Origin: Naegleria lovaniensis
Taxonomy: Eukaryota > Heterolobosea > Eutetramitea > Acrasida > Naegleriidae
DNA length: 55,145 bases
NCBI RefSeq assembly: GCF_003324165.1
Contig: NW_025407895.1
Location: forward strand, 1-55,145
Reading direction: 5' to 3'
Below, in pieces: positions 11,271 to 22,631 of this stretch. Both the position numbers and the translations under genes were made by a program. How positions within the stretch are numbered: position 1 is the stretch's first letter; every line of letters begins with the position of its first letter. A model generated the notes under the pieces. That model saw nothing but the letters and a program-made list of their open reading frames with translations, ran no database searches and had not been told where the DNA came from.

Positions 11271-11987
11271 ATGTCTACATTGCCCACTCAATTATCATCC
11301 TCCTCATCCATACCTTCTTCCACCCTACCACCAGTCACAACCAAAGTCCTAGTGTTATGTGGTGTTTGTGGATGTGGAAAATCCACCATCGCCTCGAAAA
11401 TCATTGAATATCTAAATTCAAACTCAACTACCACTGGCCTCTCATCCAACGATTATGCATTCATCGAAGGCGATTTATTTCATTCCGTGAGTAATATTGA
11501 AAAGATGAAGAATGGTATTCCTCTCACTGATAATGATCGGAAACCATGGTTATTGGCCATTCATCTTCAAATCATGAATGAAATCAAACATTTTAATCGG
11601 AAATTCATCCTTGTCACATGTTCCGCGTTGAAACATCAATACAGAGAATTACTCATTGCTGGTGATCAGTATTTGTGTGAACGTGAGGAAGATGTTTTAG
11701 ATCAACCCTTGATAACCAATGAAAATATGAATATTCTCCCCCAACAACAATCATTGAAATGGTATTTTGTTCATTTAACAACCAATAAGGATGTTATTTC
11801 ACAACGAATGCAAGAACGAACGGGTCATTATATGAATCCATCATTGATACAGAGTCAATTTGATTGTTTGGATATGATGCCATTCGATCCATACAAGTTT
11901 CCAAATGCAACATTGGTGAGTGTGGACAATGAAGGACCCGTGGAAATGGTTGTTGATAATATTATTTCATTTGTGCTCAACAAGTGA
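11271..11987 (+). CDS. Gluconokinase
   Basis: A single exon encodes 238 residues of the GntK/IDNK P-loop family, which phosphorylates D-gluconate to 6-phosphogluconate with ATP and feeds the pentose phosphate pathway in the cytosol. The P-loop is at residues 31-39 (GVCGCGKST). Family signatures follow: EGDLFHSVSNIEKMKNGIPL with TDNDRKPWL, the VTCSALKHQYRELL strand and helix, and QERTGHYMNPSLIQSQFDCL near the C-terminus. The first 22 residues are Ser/Thr/Pro-rich and lie outside the fold. The loop between the core and the lid is somewhat longer than in the bacterial enzymes. Start and length fit the family. Confidence 0.93.
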   Translation: MSTLPTQLSSSSSIPSSTLPPVTTKVLVLCGVCGCGKSTIASKIIEYLNSNSTTTGLSSNDYAFIEGDLFHSVSNIEKMKNGIPLTDNDRKPWLLAIHLQIMNEIKHFNRKFILVTCSALKHQYRELLIAGDQYLCEREEDVLDQPLITNENMNILPQQQSLKWYFVHLTTNKDVISQRMQERTGHYMNPSLIQSQFDCLDMMPFDPYKFPNATLVSVDNEGPVEMVVDNIISFVLNK

Positions 11988-12255
11988 GAAAAGAAACAAC
12001 TTGGTGTTGCAAGGTGTGTAATAATTCCTGAGACCAATTAGGATCAACTTCTCATTGATGTTAAAATGTAATAAAATGACAGCACATATAACACAAGGTT
12101 AAGAAATTAACATCGTGGGTCTTTTGACATGAAGTTTGGTATAACACTAATGCTTTTGATGTCTTTTCTCAATATGGCAATAAAATCACGGATCGCGACA
12201 AAGCGAGGCGAAGATTAGCATCAAAAAAATTATCTTTCCAAAGTGCCACTTGTCA

Positions 12256-15200
12256 ATGACGCGGCCAGCACCCACAAGCTGCAGTTATCGTCGTTGCAGC
12301 TCGCTTCTCATCTTCCTATCCTCTCTTCTATGTGTTTACTTTTCTTTCGAATTTGTTGCTTCTCAACAAGAACAACACTTTTATCCAACTTCACAAATTC
12401 TCGTGTGGGGTAACAATGTGGACCACAAATGTGGTTATCCCTACATGATGAGTTCAGAGCTTCCCGTTCGAAGTAAACGATTGGAACAGGCTGCTTTCAC
12501 AAATTCTTATTCCTCGTATTATCATCCAGCTTTGGGTTTGTCGAATGTGAACTCTTCGTTAGTGCAAGTCGCGGATGGATTTTCATTTAAAATGATTTTA
12601 GTACATTATGTGAATGGAGAGAATGGAAATTTTGTCAATGAAACCATCTATGGATGTGGAGATAATGGAAATAAGTAGGTTTTTGTTGTGGAATGATGTT
12701 TGGTAAATTCACAATTAATAGTCAATTAGGTGAGTCATGGAATTTTGGAATTGAAAATTTAATTTGCAAAATATTATTTAAAACAAAAAAATATTTCAAA
12801 AACATGTGATGGAGAAAAGGCTTTTTTGATCAACCACCGATTGCTATCTCTCCGATGGCTCCAATTTATACATTTAGTACTGCTGATTTATTATCAACCA
12901 ATCCATTGCGAGATTTAAAAATTGTACAACTCACTTGCTGGTTTGATTGTCTTGCTTTGACCAATGATGGAAAGGTATTTCGACATGAAATTTACACGAG
13001 AAAATGGGTACAATTAGCATTTCCTTCCACCATGATTCATCCCGATACGTCATTGGAAATCCCAGTAAATATTATTCAAATTGAAGAAACTGGAGCTTTT
13101 GGAAAAGAAACATATTTCGCCTTGACCAGTGAAGGATTTGTATTCACTTGGGGTTACAACAATTCGGGAATTCGAGGACATTCCTTCGAGGTAGAACTCG
13201 CAGAAACTCCAATGATCATTCCTTCTTTAAGAAATATTACGTTCATCACGACAGGAAGTTTTATCAATGAGGATCATTCTTCTTCGATGGCTCTTGCCAT
13301 TAATTCCACAGGACATGTCTTTACATGGGGAAGTAATGAAGAAGGAGCTCTTGGATTGAACATGGTTGAAACTTGTGTGACCTGTATTGTCCCATTTCCT
13401 CAATTAGTTCCATTCAATTATGAACTAACAGGTCGAATTGTAAAAGCTGATGCCATTGCGTTGCATGTCGTAGCATGGAGTGAAAATGGTCAAATTTTCA
13501 CATGGGGAAGCGATGTCGATGCTCAAACCAGTAATGGTCTCGGCATGCAAATTTCACCTTGGAACATGACAGAATATTTCTATGAAAAAGTAATAGAAAA
13601 CTCTCCAATGGATTCTTTCATTGTAAAGGAATGTAGTGTTTCAGTTGGAGCTACTGCATGTTTAATTGGAGGAAATATTTATTCATTTGGATCAATTCCA
13701 ACTCGTGGAACGCTGGTGAGTGAGCAAATTGCTTTGGTTCCATTACCGAGCAATGTAACAACCTTCAAATTGTTGAGAGAGGGAGGAATTGCAGTTTTGG
13801 AAAATAATGAAGTTTATGTGTGGGGTGTGAATTGGCAGGCAAAAGGATGTTTTGATGATTATTATCATTTACAGTTTCCACAGCCATTGTCTAGGAATCC
13901 ACCAACGCCATTCAAGCCATTTATCAATAGTTCTGAACCTGAAGACAAACAACAGCTATCTAACGTCATTATTCAGGGAGGATTTGATTGTAACTATGTC
14001 CTCATTACAAAACCAAACAAGACACAATCCACGCTACATGTTTGGGGTCAATGCCAAAATAGTCTCAATTTAGCAGCAACAGCACCTGTCAAAGAACCTT
14101 CCGATGATCAAATTCCGTTTTTCAACCTCTCAGACAGAATGATTGACATTAGTTACAAGCAAACACATGCACTAGCTCTCACTTCGAATGGAACAGTGAT
14201 TGGTTGGGGTGAAAATTACAACAATCAATTAGGCTTTTCTTCGCAAACTCAAACTCCTATCCCATTATTACAAGAAATACCACTCGAGGAGAGAAGAGCA
14301 ACACAGATTTCAGCAGGTGTGAGCTTCTCTCTCATTTTGTTGAATAATGGATCTTTGATTGGAGCTGGAAGTAATTATCGAGGAAATTTAGCCTCTGAAA
14401 TTAGCCCAGTTTCACAATTTACAATCATTAACACTACATTTTTACAAGAAGGTGAATCGATTATAGATATTGAAGCTTGTGATGAAGTATCCTTTGTCGT
14501 GACTTCTTCAGGTAAAGTTTACGGATCTGGCTCCAACGATGGGTTGAGACTAGTGAATAATCCCAGTATTGTACAAATTCCTTATTTCGTTCCGTTGAAA
14601 GGTGGAATTATTGATTCAAAACGAATTATTAAGGTGGTTGGTTATTATTTCGCAGTTTTGCTTTCTGAGGATGGTGATGCAATAGTTTTCAAAGATGGAA
14701 CTTCCAAAAAATTGGAATTACCAGACCCTACTGACTCAGTAATTGACATTTCTGTACATAGAGGAAACGAGCATATGTATGATGGAGTTCAAAACGTTCA
14801 TTTACTGACACGAAAAGGAAACATTTATGGAAATGGAAGCAATGCCTGGTTTGAAATGAGTGCAACACTTGAAATTCAAGAAGCCATTACTCCAACTTTG
14901 ACAATTTCTTCAAAAAATACCGATGGAATTCCTTATGCGATTGGTACTGGTTTAAATCATGCCATCGTCGCAGTGGCTAAAGCGTGGTCATGTTTTTCAA
15001 AGAATTCTACTGATGACGCTGTTTGTAACTCTTCTGGATTTTGTGTGGCACCTGACACCTGTCGTTGTAAACATGTCAATATTTCTGGAATTGATTGTGG
15101 TGAATTTAAATGTTTTGGAATTTGGCGAAACGATTCAAATGTTTGTTCAGGAGCTGGAAATTGCACCACGTTGGACACTTGTGTTTGTCAAGAAGGTTTT

Positions 15201-15440
15201 TTTGGTGCCAATTGTTCCGTTCGAGTAGCAACATGTTTTAGGAAGTTTCCACATGATGCCTGTAATGGAAATGGAGTTTGTGTCGCTCCTGACAAGTGTG
15301 AATGCAAAGAAGGATATTATGGACCTCAATGTGAAAACAAATCTTGTTACGAATTTGCAAGCTTTGAAAAGGAATTGGCAGCGAGCAGACGATCCTCTAG
15401 TATGAAAATGAATTTATGCAATAAAATTTTACGCTTGTGA
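12256..15440 (+). CDS. Secreted RCC1-repeat protein with C-terminal EGF-like motifs
   Basis: My model has exons 12256-12674, 12722-12729 (8 nt) and 12820-15440, about 1015 residues. The N-terminus is a signal peptide (SSLLIFLSSLLCVYFSF, cleavage near VASQQ). A long run of RCC1-type blades follows (YGCGDNGN, FTWGYNNSGIRG, FTWGSNEEGALGL, IGWGENYNNQLGF, GSGSND), so a beta-propeller is expected. The last 150 residues hold Cys-rich EGF/tenascin-like motifs (CVCQEGFFGANC, CECKEGYYGPQC). The 8-nt exon removes an in-frame TGA (12807-12809) and restores the blade motif NNQLGFFDQPP. No transmembrane helix is seen after the EGF motifs, and the protein ends in an unusual basic tail, so it may be C-terminally shortened. 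It is probably secreted or cell-surface; the ligand is unknown. Confidence 0.8.
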
Positions 15441-15540
15441 AGCGCATCCTCTCAAACTCGAGTTCTCTCGATCACTCGAACTTTTTTTAAACAAACGGCA
15501 AGTCCCTTCAATCTGTCAGTTTGACAAACAAGAGAAAAAA

Positions 15541-17217
15541 ATGAGAACAAGGACCACATTCAATTCTTCATCAACAACCAAGAGAACTACATTTGACGGT
15601 CATCATTCGATCAAGAGCAACAAACCTTCGAAAAAGATCAAACAGTCTTCCGAGCAAAAAACTCATACACGACAGTTCAGCAACGATGAATTGTTTTCAA
15701 TATTCCGCTTCCTATCTCCGCAATCGATTCTGTATCCATGTTGTGCTGTGTGTAAGCAATGGAATCAATTGGCCTTTAGTAACATTTTGTGGAAACATTA
15801 TTGTTCCACTTTGCTGATGAACGACTTGTTTAAATGGAACGAAAAGTGCACACTTTTTAAGGTAGAATTAGAGTCTCAAACAAGTAATGATGAGAATGAA
15901 TTTGTTGCGTCTGAAAATGATCCACAGTATTGGTATTCCATTTTCTGAACCGTGTTTTATTTTCCAATGTTTCAATGTTTCAACTCATTTACAGAACAAG
16001 ACTTTGACAACGATCAACAAGATAGTGACGGTGAATATGTTGAATCTGAGATTTGTGGTTCAGAAGAATGTTTAACTTTTCAAATGCCGCCAACTTTCAT
16101 TTCAGATTTTGAATGTGTTCCAGGCGAATTTGTTCGGCAAAATTTCAGGCAAAATAAATTCAGGCAAAATTTTTTTGTACTGGGCGGGCAATCCAAATTT
16201 GTACATGGGAAAAACCGTAGATAGACAGATCTACGTTAAAAAAAACACAGCAATCATCAGCCCTTACTTCTTGTAGCTTGCACTTCATTTCCTAACTCGA
16301 GTATTCTCTTCAGGTACCGTTTCATAATTTTCTTCAATAATGTAGAACATAGAGATTACACTATTCTCAACACTCGATTCCTTATGGTACGGGCTCCTTG
16401 AGAAGTGAGTTGATTTCTCCTTTTCTTCATCTTTGGTGATGAAGAAATTGATGATGATGAGCAGATGATTCCTCGTCTTATTCCTCATATGTTTCCTCAA
16501 TAACTGTCGTAATGCGATTGAAGAGAATCTTGGTAAGTTGTCTCGAAACCTCAGATACTGTAAGGCGTCCTTAATTCCAATCCACATACTCGTATAAACT
16601 TGTCGAACATCGACACATTGAACATCTTTTCAAATGAATGTAACGAAACACAACACAGCTGAGATGGTATAACAGAATGTGAATTGCAAGAACCTTCTGA
16701 CTATTACAAAAACGAATTGGAACAAGTTTACAAAAAACGATCCCTTCAAGCAAAACAAGCCATTCTACTGACCATCCTGGGAAGGCGAGAATGTATGCCC
16801 AATGTATGGACAGACAAGGTTTTCATTTCCAAATGTGACCACCGCCATGTTGTGTTAGAAAGTTGTGCCATTCCTCTCGCTGCATTTCTCGTGTCCATCA
16901 CCTTTCAGGAATATGACACATTGAAAACATTGGTAGATTTTAGCACGCACAATCACCAACTAGCAGTGTCTCCTTTCGTTTCTGATAAGGTTCAACCATT
17001 TGTGTATTTTCAAGTCATGGATGACTATTTGGACGATTTGGAATTTGACACTGAAAATTTTGAGTGGACTGATCGAGATTTTGGCAAGGGAGGAGAATGG
17101 ATTCCCAAATTTTTCAATGCTGGTGCATATGCTGAAGAGTATTCATACAGAGCTTCCTTTATTGACGAGTCTCGAGAATGGAAAGTTACAAAAGTTTACA
17201 ATTCCTATTATGTGTAA
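15541..17217 (+). pseudogene. F-box protein gene, frame interrupted
   Basis: The first segment (15541-15948) encodes a basic leader and an F-box (FSNDELFSIFRFLSPQSILYPCCAVCKQWNQLA, then LWKHYC), the SKP1-binding module of SCF ubiquitin ligases. It ends at a TGA after DPQYWYSIF. Coding-like sequence continues in other frames: EQDFDNDQQDSDG...FISDFECVPGEF (about 15995-16130), GDEEIDDDEQMIPRLIPHMF (about 16440), CRNAIEENL ending at a GTAAGT donor (about 16532), then from about 16670 DGITECELQEPSDYYKNELEQ through to YNSYYV (stop at 17217). No set of introns I tried joins all the pieces, and at least one 1-nt frame change near 16500 is needed. I call it a disrupted F-box gene; assembly indels are the alternative. 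Confidence 0.5.
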
Positions 17218-17429
17218 GAATGTTCGACCATACCAAAATTGAAAAGTATTAAAGAACAATATGTATTGGAAAGCAGAATAGAAACCAACCCAGCAACGAT
17301 AGCCAACATATACACGTTCCAAAGTTTAACCTTTGATTTCATTACCATGTCAGATCATTTCGTATAATTTTGGACATTTGACAGCAAAGGCAAGTAAACA
17401 ATTACTATAATTTTTTCCAAATTTCACAC

Positions 17430-20207
17430 ATGATTTGGTTGAAAAAGTCAAAAAAGAGCCAAAAGATGTTGCTGCGGCTGCCGTTCAGAACCTCTCCGAT
17501 TCGACATATTCTCATAACAATTTGTGTCGTTGTTACAAGTGTTTTGCTGCGGATTACATGTTCGGCACAAGACCATGTTCATCCGAATCCATTCGACAGC
17601 AATTCCCTATTATCATCAGCAACAACAACAAGCAATCCAACGAATACGAAGGATTCAACAGCTCCTCGATCTTTGTGCTTTTCCATGACGGACACACCAT
17701 GGAAGTGTGATTCAAATAATCGAATAACATTAATTTATAATAATTGGCTTTCCTCTCAAGTCAATGTCGAAGTGGCAAAAATCATTCTCGAAGAACAATT
17801 GGGAGTTTGTGTGCAGTTATTGTTACTTCCAGTCATGGACGGAGTGTTTTTAATTAATAACAAGGGAAATGAAACGGCGTTGGCCATTTTAGAATTTTGG
17901 AAAATTAATCGATATGAAGATTACAAGTAGGTGTTGTTGTTTCAAAAATTCACACCCATGGTAACAATGGCTATATTGAAAATATTATTTCAACTACTAT
18001 TATTTTGGATTCATTAATATTTATCATGTCACACATTTAGAGCCCATGTTCAAAATGGTAAATTCATTTCAGACATTGGAGAACTTGGTCCTCTTGGAAG
18101 AGTCGGATGGTACATTCCTCATTTCATGACACATGATCCATCAGCACTCAATGACAACAACAATCAAGAATTTATTCGATCCTATCGATATTTCAGAACC
18201 ACTCCAAAATATCGTTTAATTACAGGATCGAGGACTTGGTCCATGGTCGATCAACAAATTGTTCGAAATTTAAAATTGAATTTACAAGTGGAATATCCTC
18301 CTGAAAACAACACGGAACAATATCTTATTGACACGCTGGAAAAGGCTCAACTTGAGAAAAAACCTATCGTGGTCGTGTTTTGGACACCTCATCAAATCTT
18401 TGGTTCTGAAAATCCTCCTCAACGAGTTTTTCTACCTGCCTATTCTGAAGATTGTCGAAAATTATCGAATATTGAGAGAAGCCTAGTCGATTGTGATTAT
18501 CCACCAACGACACTCAACAAGTTGATTAGTGACGCTGTGTCAAAACTTTCTGCACGGGCACAATTGTTTTTGAGAAATTTCAAATATCAAAGTTCAGATC
18601 AATTACAAATCATGGGTGACATTTTCTACCATCAAATGCAACCGCGAGAGGCTGCATGTAAATGGCTCAAGAATAATACTGAATTGTGGATGTCATGGAT
18701 TCGAGAATCGTCGCCTTCTCGTCCTCAACAAGATCTTCCACTTTCTATTGGAATGGCTGTTTTGGCAGCATCGATTGGAATTTCAATCATTGCTCTTGCA
18801 ACCATACTCATTGGATGCAGCATTCAGCGAAGATCTTCCACTCGAAGACTTGAGAATCGGCTTGCTCCAAAAACACCTCCTATTTGTATTGTTTTTACAA
18901 GTATTCAAAATGCAGCACTATTGTGGACATTGGCCACTGAAACCATGAAAAAAGTCATGACCATACATAATCGAGTTATGAGACGTAATATCAAGAAATT
19001 TCGAGGATATGAAGTGAAAACTCATTTGGATTCATTCATGATTGCATTTCAATGTCCTCTGGATGCTGTGGCTTGTTGCTTGTCCATTCAGAAAGAGCTT
19101 CTCGAGTGTGAATGGACAAGTGACATGTTGGCATTTCCTGACCTTCGAAAAGTGGTTTGGAACGATCATGTCGTGTATCATGGTCCTCGTGTGAAAATTG
19201 GAATTCATTTTGGAAGTGACATTCAAGCACAATATGATACAACCACTCGACGATTTGATTATTTCGGAACGACGGTCAATAAGGCAAGTCGAGTGTCCAA
19301 AGTGTGTGAGAGAGGAGGAAGAATTTATATCAGTGAAGAGACAATGCAATATATTAAGGATCAAGTGATCCAATATGATTCATTCCATGATACAAACATG
19401 TCGACAACAGCAACGTCGACGATGGTCAAGCATGTACACTTCACATTGTTCTCGTCAAGTCATGAAGATGAACATTCGGTTGCTGCACATGGAGTGGATG
19501 ACCACCCAATCGTGACACCTACACCCTCATTGAAGCAATTAGTGGCATCAGGACAAGTGGTTTTTGAACTTGTTGAAGAGGTTTTCTTGAAAGGTTTAAC
19601 TGGAAAGCATGCCATTTATTGGGTCAAGGAAGTGAATGATCCTCGATCGACCTTTATTGAGAACTATGAAATGCATGGAAGAAATCATGTGGCAGTGGCA
19701 AAAATTGGTTCCGTAGCAACTCCGTTATCGTGTACTACTACAACACATGCAGTGAGTGGAATTACTGGAGAGGAGTCTCCATTGAAATCTCCTTCATTAA
19801 TGAATGTGTCACAATTGGCAAAATATGATTTCCAAGCTTCGATTGAACAAACGTTAAAGAATAGTGCGACATTATCGGAAGAGGAAAAATCCATTCTGAT
19901 TCAACGATTTGTCTTGTGGAGTGCTTGTTGTGAATATGGTTCTGTTGGTGGCAGAGCTTGCCTGATACGTGACATGTGGATCAAATTTCCTGACTCTACC
20001 TTGATGAAATTTATTGCAAATGTTTTGGCTCAACAAGATGAAGGACAACCATGTCATGTCATGGAGACAACAATTATTGGTGAAAGTACAACAAACTCGT
20101 CGAATTCGAGTACAAGGAATGATGATGTTAATTTTGGACTGGAAATTCATGAAGATGATCAAGACACTGCAGTGAAATACTCTCACAGTAAAGATGAAAC
20201 ACATTAA
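17430..20207 (+). CDS. Receptor-type class III nucleotide cyclase with OpuAC-like ectodomain
   Basis: Exons 17430-17926 and 18041-20207 encode 887 residues. A signal-anchor-like helix near residues 25-45 precedes an ectodomain resembling glycine-betaine/choline substrate-binding proteins (ITLIYNNWLSSQVNVEVAKI, then IVVVFWTPHQIF and VFLPAY). A single transmembrane helix follows (about 401-426), then a cytosolic class III cyclase domain of the trypanosomatid/fungal style (GYEVKTHLDSFMIAF, VKIGIHFG, DYFGTTVNKASRV). The usual first metal Asp is Ser453 (IVFTSIQ for IVFTDIE), while the second (Asp496), the N-x-x-x-R pair, and Lys/Asp of the adenine-selecting type are kept. It is probably a surface receptor making cAMP on binding a small osmolyte-like ligand. 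The missing Asp makes activity of a homodimer doubtful. Confidence 0.82.
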
Positions 20208-20556
20208 GCTCGTTTGCAAGTTAAAAGACTTTACCAATTCAATATAGGGTCATATTCTTCTAGCATCGTTAAAGTCATCATAATCAGAGAGTTTTTGCAT
20301 CAATTGGGAAGGAAATCTTGCAATATTTTTCAAACATGAACCTTCTGAAATCACTTACTGTTGGCTCTCGTATGAAGAATTGTGGTATCTGTGCATTTTG
20401 AAAACATTCATATTTTCAGATTGTAGCCGGCCGCTTCACCCAAAAAAGAGCGTTTAATGTGTGGGATGCTGCATGTGTGTTTCAAATGTTCCAAAATTTA
20501 CATATTTAAGTATAACTAATGGCTCTTCCAACACAATAACTTTCAAACATCATGCT
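20208..20556. other. Intergenic stretch, no gene seen
   Basis: This is the 3' flank of the receptor cyclase (+) and of the broken Cys-rich gene (-), which converge here. I see no RNA gene or convincing coding segment. Confidence 0.4.
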
Positions 20557-21929
20557 TCAGGATCGTCTTTGAAACATTTTACACATTTGGAGTTGTGGAC
20601 TACCCTTGTCCACGTGACGGATATGAATGACACGATGTGCATTTGCATCTAGATCCTTATAATCTAATGACACACCAAACATTTACCTCCGAGTTTGTTG
20701 ACACACTCCTTATGAGCCTTACGTGAATTGGAAGCATTCACCTGCTTCTTCAGTAACGCTTTGGTGTGAATAATATAATGACAACCTCGACATAGAACAA
20801 CCACTGGCTCTTCATGTCGAAAATAGAAGGAGCCTTTGTGTACCTGACAGGAATGGAAGGAACGAGTGTTTCGAAAGGTTTTCTTTGCTTCTGGACATCC
20901 AAATATCAAGTGATGAATCGATCCTCCAATGGAAACCATCCCGGACAGGTCTATTTTGCATCGAGTACATTGGACAGAATCCATTCGTTGCACTGTACAA
21001 GCACACGTTTCCAAACTTTTTTGACATCCATTCAATCGATCATTTCCACATCTCAAACACGCTCTTCTTCGTCCATTATCAACCAATTGAAAAGGAATAT
21101 TGATGTGTCTGCTGCACCAAATTCCTTCCTCTCTCACTTGATCTCGTTTCAATCTCTCACTCTCCCTTCTCCTCTCGACACAACGAAAACATCTTTTTGC
21201 TTTAACCTCTCCATTTGGTTGAACCATACCATCTCGTTCCCACAATTGAAGCATGTTGGAGCAAGTTCTACATTTGAACAAGGCAGCACTTTTCATGACT
21301 CGTTGCTGTTGTTTGGTGTTGACTGTTAATCGTGCTCGATCCTGTTGCCTGCAATTGGTGTAAAAATTCTTAACTAAATTATAAATTTTTACAGTTATGG
21401 TGTTGATATTTTTGAATGTTTCCTTAATATCAGCAGGAATTTCGGAATCTTCATTTTCCAACTTGCCAACCACTTCAAATGAGCTGTCTACAAGAACAGT
21501 ATGACTGAAAAAATCATCGTCTCCCAAAGTGGCACGTAACGATGCCAGTTTTTCCACATTCTCCCTTCGTTCCTTGATACAGAATTGCCTGCTTCGAACC
21601 AACCATTCAAATCTCTCCTTAATTGTTGGTTTCATATTCTTCAATTTTGCTCCAAGTGCAAGGGTTACCACTTTGCCACTTTTAGGATCGGTTATGGTTG
21701 GAAGATCCGGTAAGAATCGTTGAGTCGTGGCAGTAAAGTGCCAAAATCCGCTCACTCCATTCACAACGTCCTTTTCAGTAAGGACATCCTTCTTCTTAGC
21801 AGCCTTTGACTCTTTGTCCGTAATTTTTTTCTTTTTTATCTGGCTGGGTGAGAGAGACGATAGATCGTTGTTTCTCTTTTTCAATTAAACGGGTGCTTCT
21901 TCAAGGATTTGCTCTTCCATTACGGACAT
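20557..21929 (-). pseudogene. Cys-rich (zinc-finger/HNH-like) protein gene with broken ends
   Basis: The main frame (21884 to 20664) encodes a basic, Lys-rich N-terminus (NLS-like QIKKKKI, SKAAKKKD) and several CxxC pairs (FKCRTCSN, RCFRCVER, ACLRCGN, VQCTRC, LCRGCHY), suggesting zinc-binding knuckles. It ends HKECVNKLGGKCLVCH-stop. One base further on, another frame continues as SLDYKDLDANAH and HIRHVDKG down to 20557, as an HNH-type C-x-x-C...H finger would. At the 5' end the only nearby in-frame ATG (21929) is followed after 14 codons by TAA (21887-21885). A premature stop plus a 3' frame break point to a pseudogene. Assignment to HNH proteins rests on spacing only; function unknown. Confidence 0.5.
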
Positions 21930-22058
21930 TCTATTACCATCTCTATGGGTGAGAGAGACGACTGATCACTTTTGAACAGTTTGCGAGATGATGAGGAACA
22001 GTATGAATATCTACTAACGATAACCCGAGCAATACACTCAGAGACTTGAAAGTATATG

Positions 22059-22139
22059 GGAAGAGTGACCGAGTGGTTATGGTGCCAGATTCAGGTTCTG
22101 GTGGTTCGCGCCTCCCGGGTTCAAATCCCGGCTCTTTCA
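22059..22139 (+). tRNA. tRNA-Leu (anticodon CAG)
   Basis: A class II tRNA of 81 nt. The acceptor GGAAGAG pairs with CTCTTTC (one G-T wobble), with discriminator A. The D stem is ACC/GGT with a GAGTGGTTAT loop. The anticodon stem CCAGA/TCTGG encloses TTCAGGT, giving anticodon CAG (Leu, CUG). A long variable arm follows (TGGTTCGCGCCT), then the T stem CCGGG/CCCGG with TTCAAAT. The B box GGTTCAAATCC is perfect. No intron is present. The gene lies between the broken Cys-rich gene and a transposable element. Confidence 0.94.
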
Positions 22140-22230
22140 AAATTTTGATCTAATTTGTGTCACCGGCTCTTTCAAAATTTTTGATCTAATTTGTGTCACC
22201 GGCTCTTTCAAAATTTTTGATCTAATTTTT
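22128..22230 (+). repeat. Tandem reiteration of the tRNA-Leu 3' end plus flank
   Basis: A 35-36 nt unit starts with the last T-stem bases and acceptor strand of the tRNA (CCGGCTCTTTCA) and runs through AAAATTTTTGATCTAATTT. It occurs at 22128-22162, 22163-22198 and, truncated, from 22199. Copies differ by one T in the T run and at the tail. The second and third units carry a tRNA 3' half-stem without a tRNA body. Confidence 0.9.
22143..22146 (+). terminator. Pol III terminator of the tRNA-Leu gene
   Basis: A T4 run begins 4 nt after the discriminator base. The downstream repeat units contain T5 runs in the same position, which could serve as back-up terminators. Confidence 0.6.
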
Positions 22231-22449
22231 GTTAAAATTGATTTTTTGCTGTTGTGCTTTTCGTTTAAGTGCGTTCGTTTTTTTTCAAATTTTTCTTCCA
22301 ATTCCAATCAAAACGAATCTCATTTTTTTTAAAACGAACGGCATTCAAATCCAATGAGGGGTGGAAGAAATCGCCCATCCTAGCACACAGCTAAAAATTT
22401 GATTGCATCTGGATAGTAATTTCCAGAGCGTTTTGGAAATGAGGATTTC
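22231..22449. other. Flank between tRNA repeats and transposable element
   Basis: AT-rich sequence with long T runs on the left, then about 110 nt of more mixed composition up to the element's insertion site. No gene is recognised. Confidence 0.4.
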
Positions 22450-22458
22450 TTGGGCGGG
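22450..22458 (+). repeat. Target site duplication, left copy
   Basis: TTGGGCGGG lies immediately outside the left terminal inverted repeat. The same 9 bases in the same orientation lie immediately outside the right one. Confidence 0.8.
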
Positions 22459-22501
22459 GAGGAGGTAGATTTTGGCGACTAACGACTGGCGATTTTCGCC
22501 A
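22459..22501 (+). repeat. Left terminal inverted repeat of the element
   Basis: It begins GAGGAGGTAGA, then TTTTGGCGACT, and after a 7-nt insertion AACGACT continues GGCGATTTTCGCC. Its reverse complement recurs at 23641-23676, with 3 mismatches in the outer 22 nt and lacking the 7-nt insertion. Confidence 0.85.
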
Positions 22502-22631
22502 GGTGCAATTGGCGAGCACGCCAAATACCAAGCGTTGAATTGGCGAACTCGCCGGGTCCTCAATTTGAATTGGCGAACTCGCCACCCTTAAAAATGAATT
22601 TGGCGAATTTTCAAAAAAAAATATCTGAACA

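Noticed and set aside
12730-12819. Read-through of TGA 12807 in the RCC1 gene
   Set aside because: A consensus donor and acceptor remove the stop in frame; the segment is AT-rich and intron-like.
16180-16200. GGGCGGG near the F-box gene as another insertion site of the TIR element
   Set aside because: The 7-mer alone matches; no inverted repeat or TGGCGA array is nearby.
22163-22230. Additional tRNA genes downstream of tRNA-Leu
   Set aside because: Only the 3' acceptor half recurs; no D arm, anticodon arm or full T arm.
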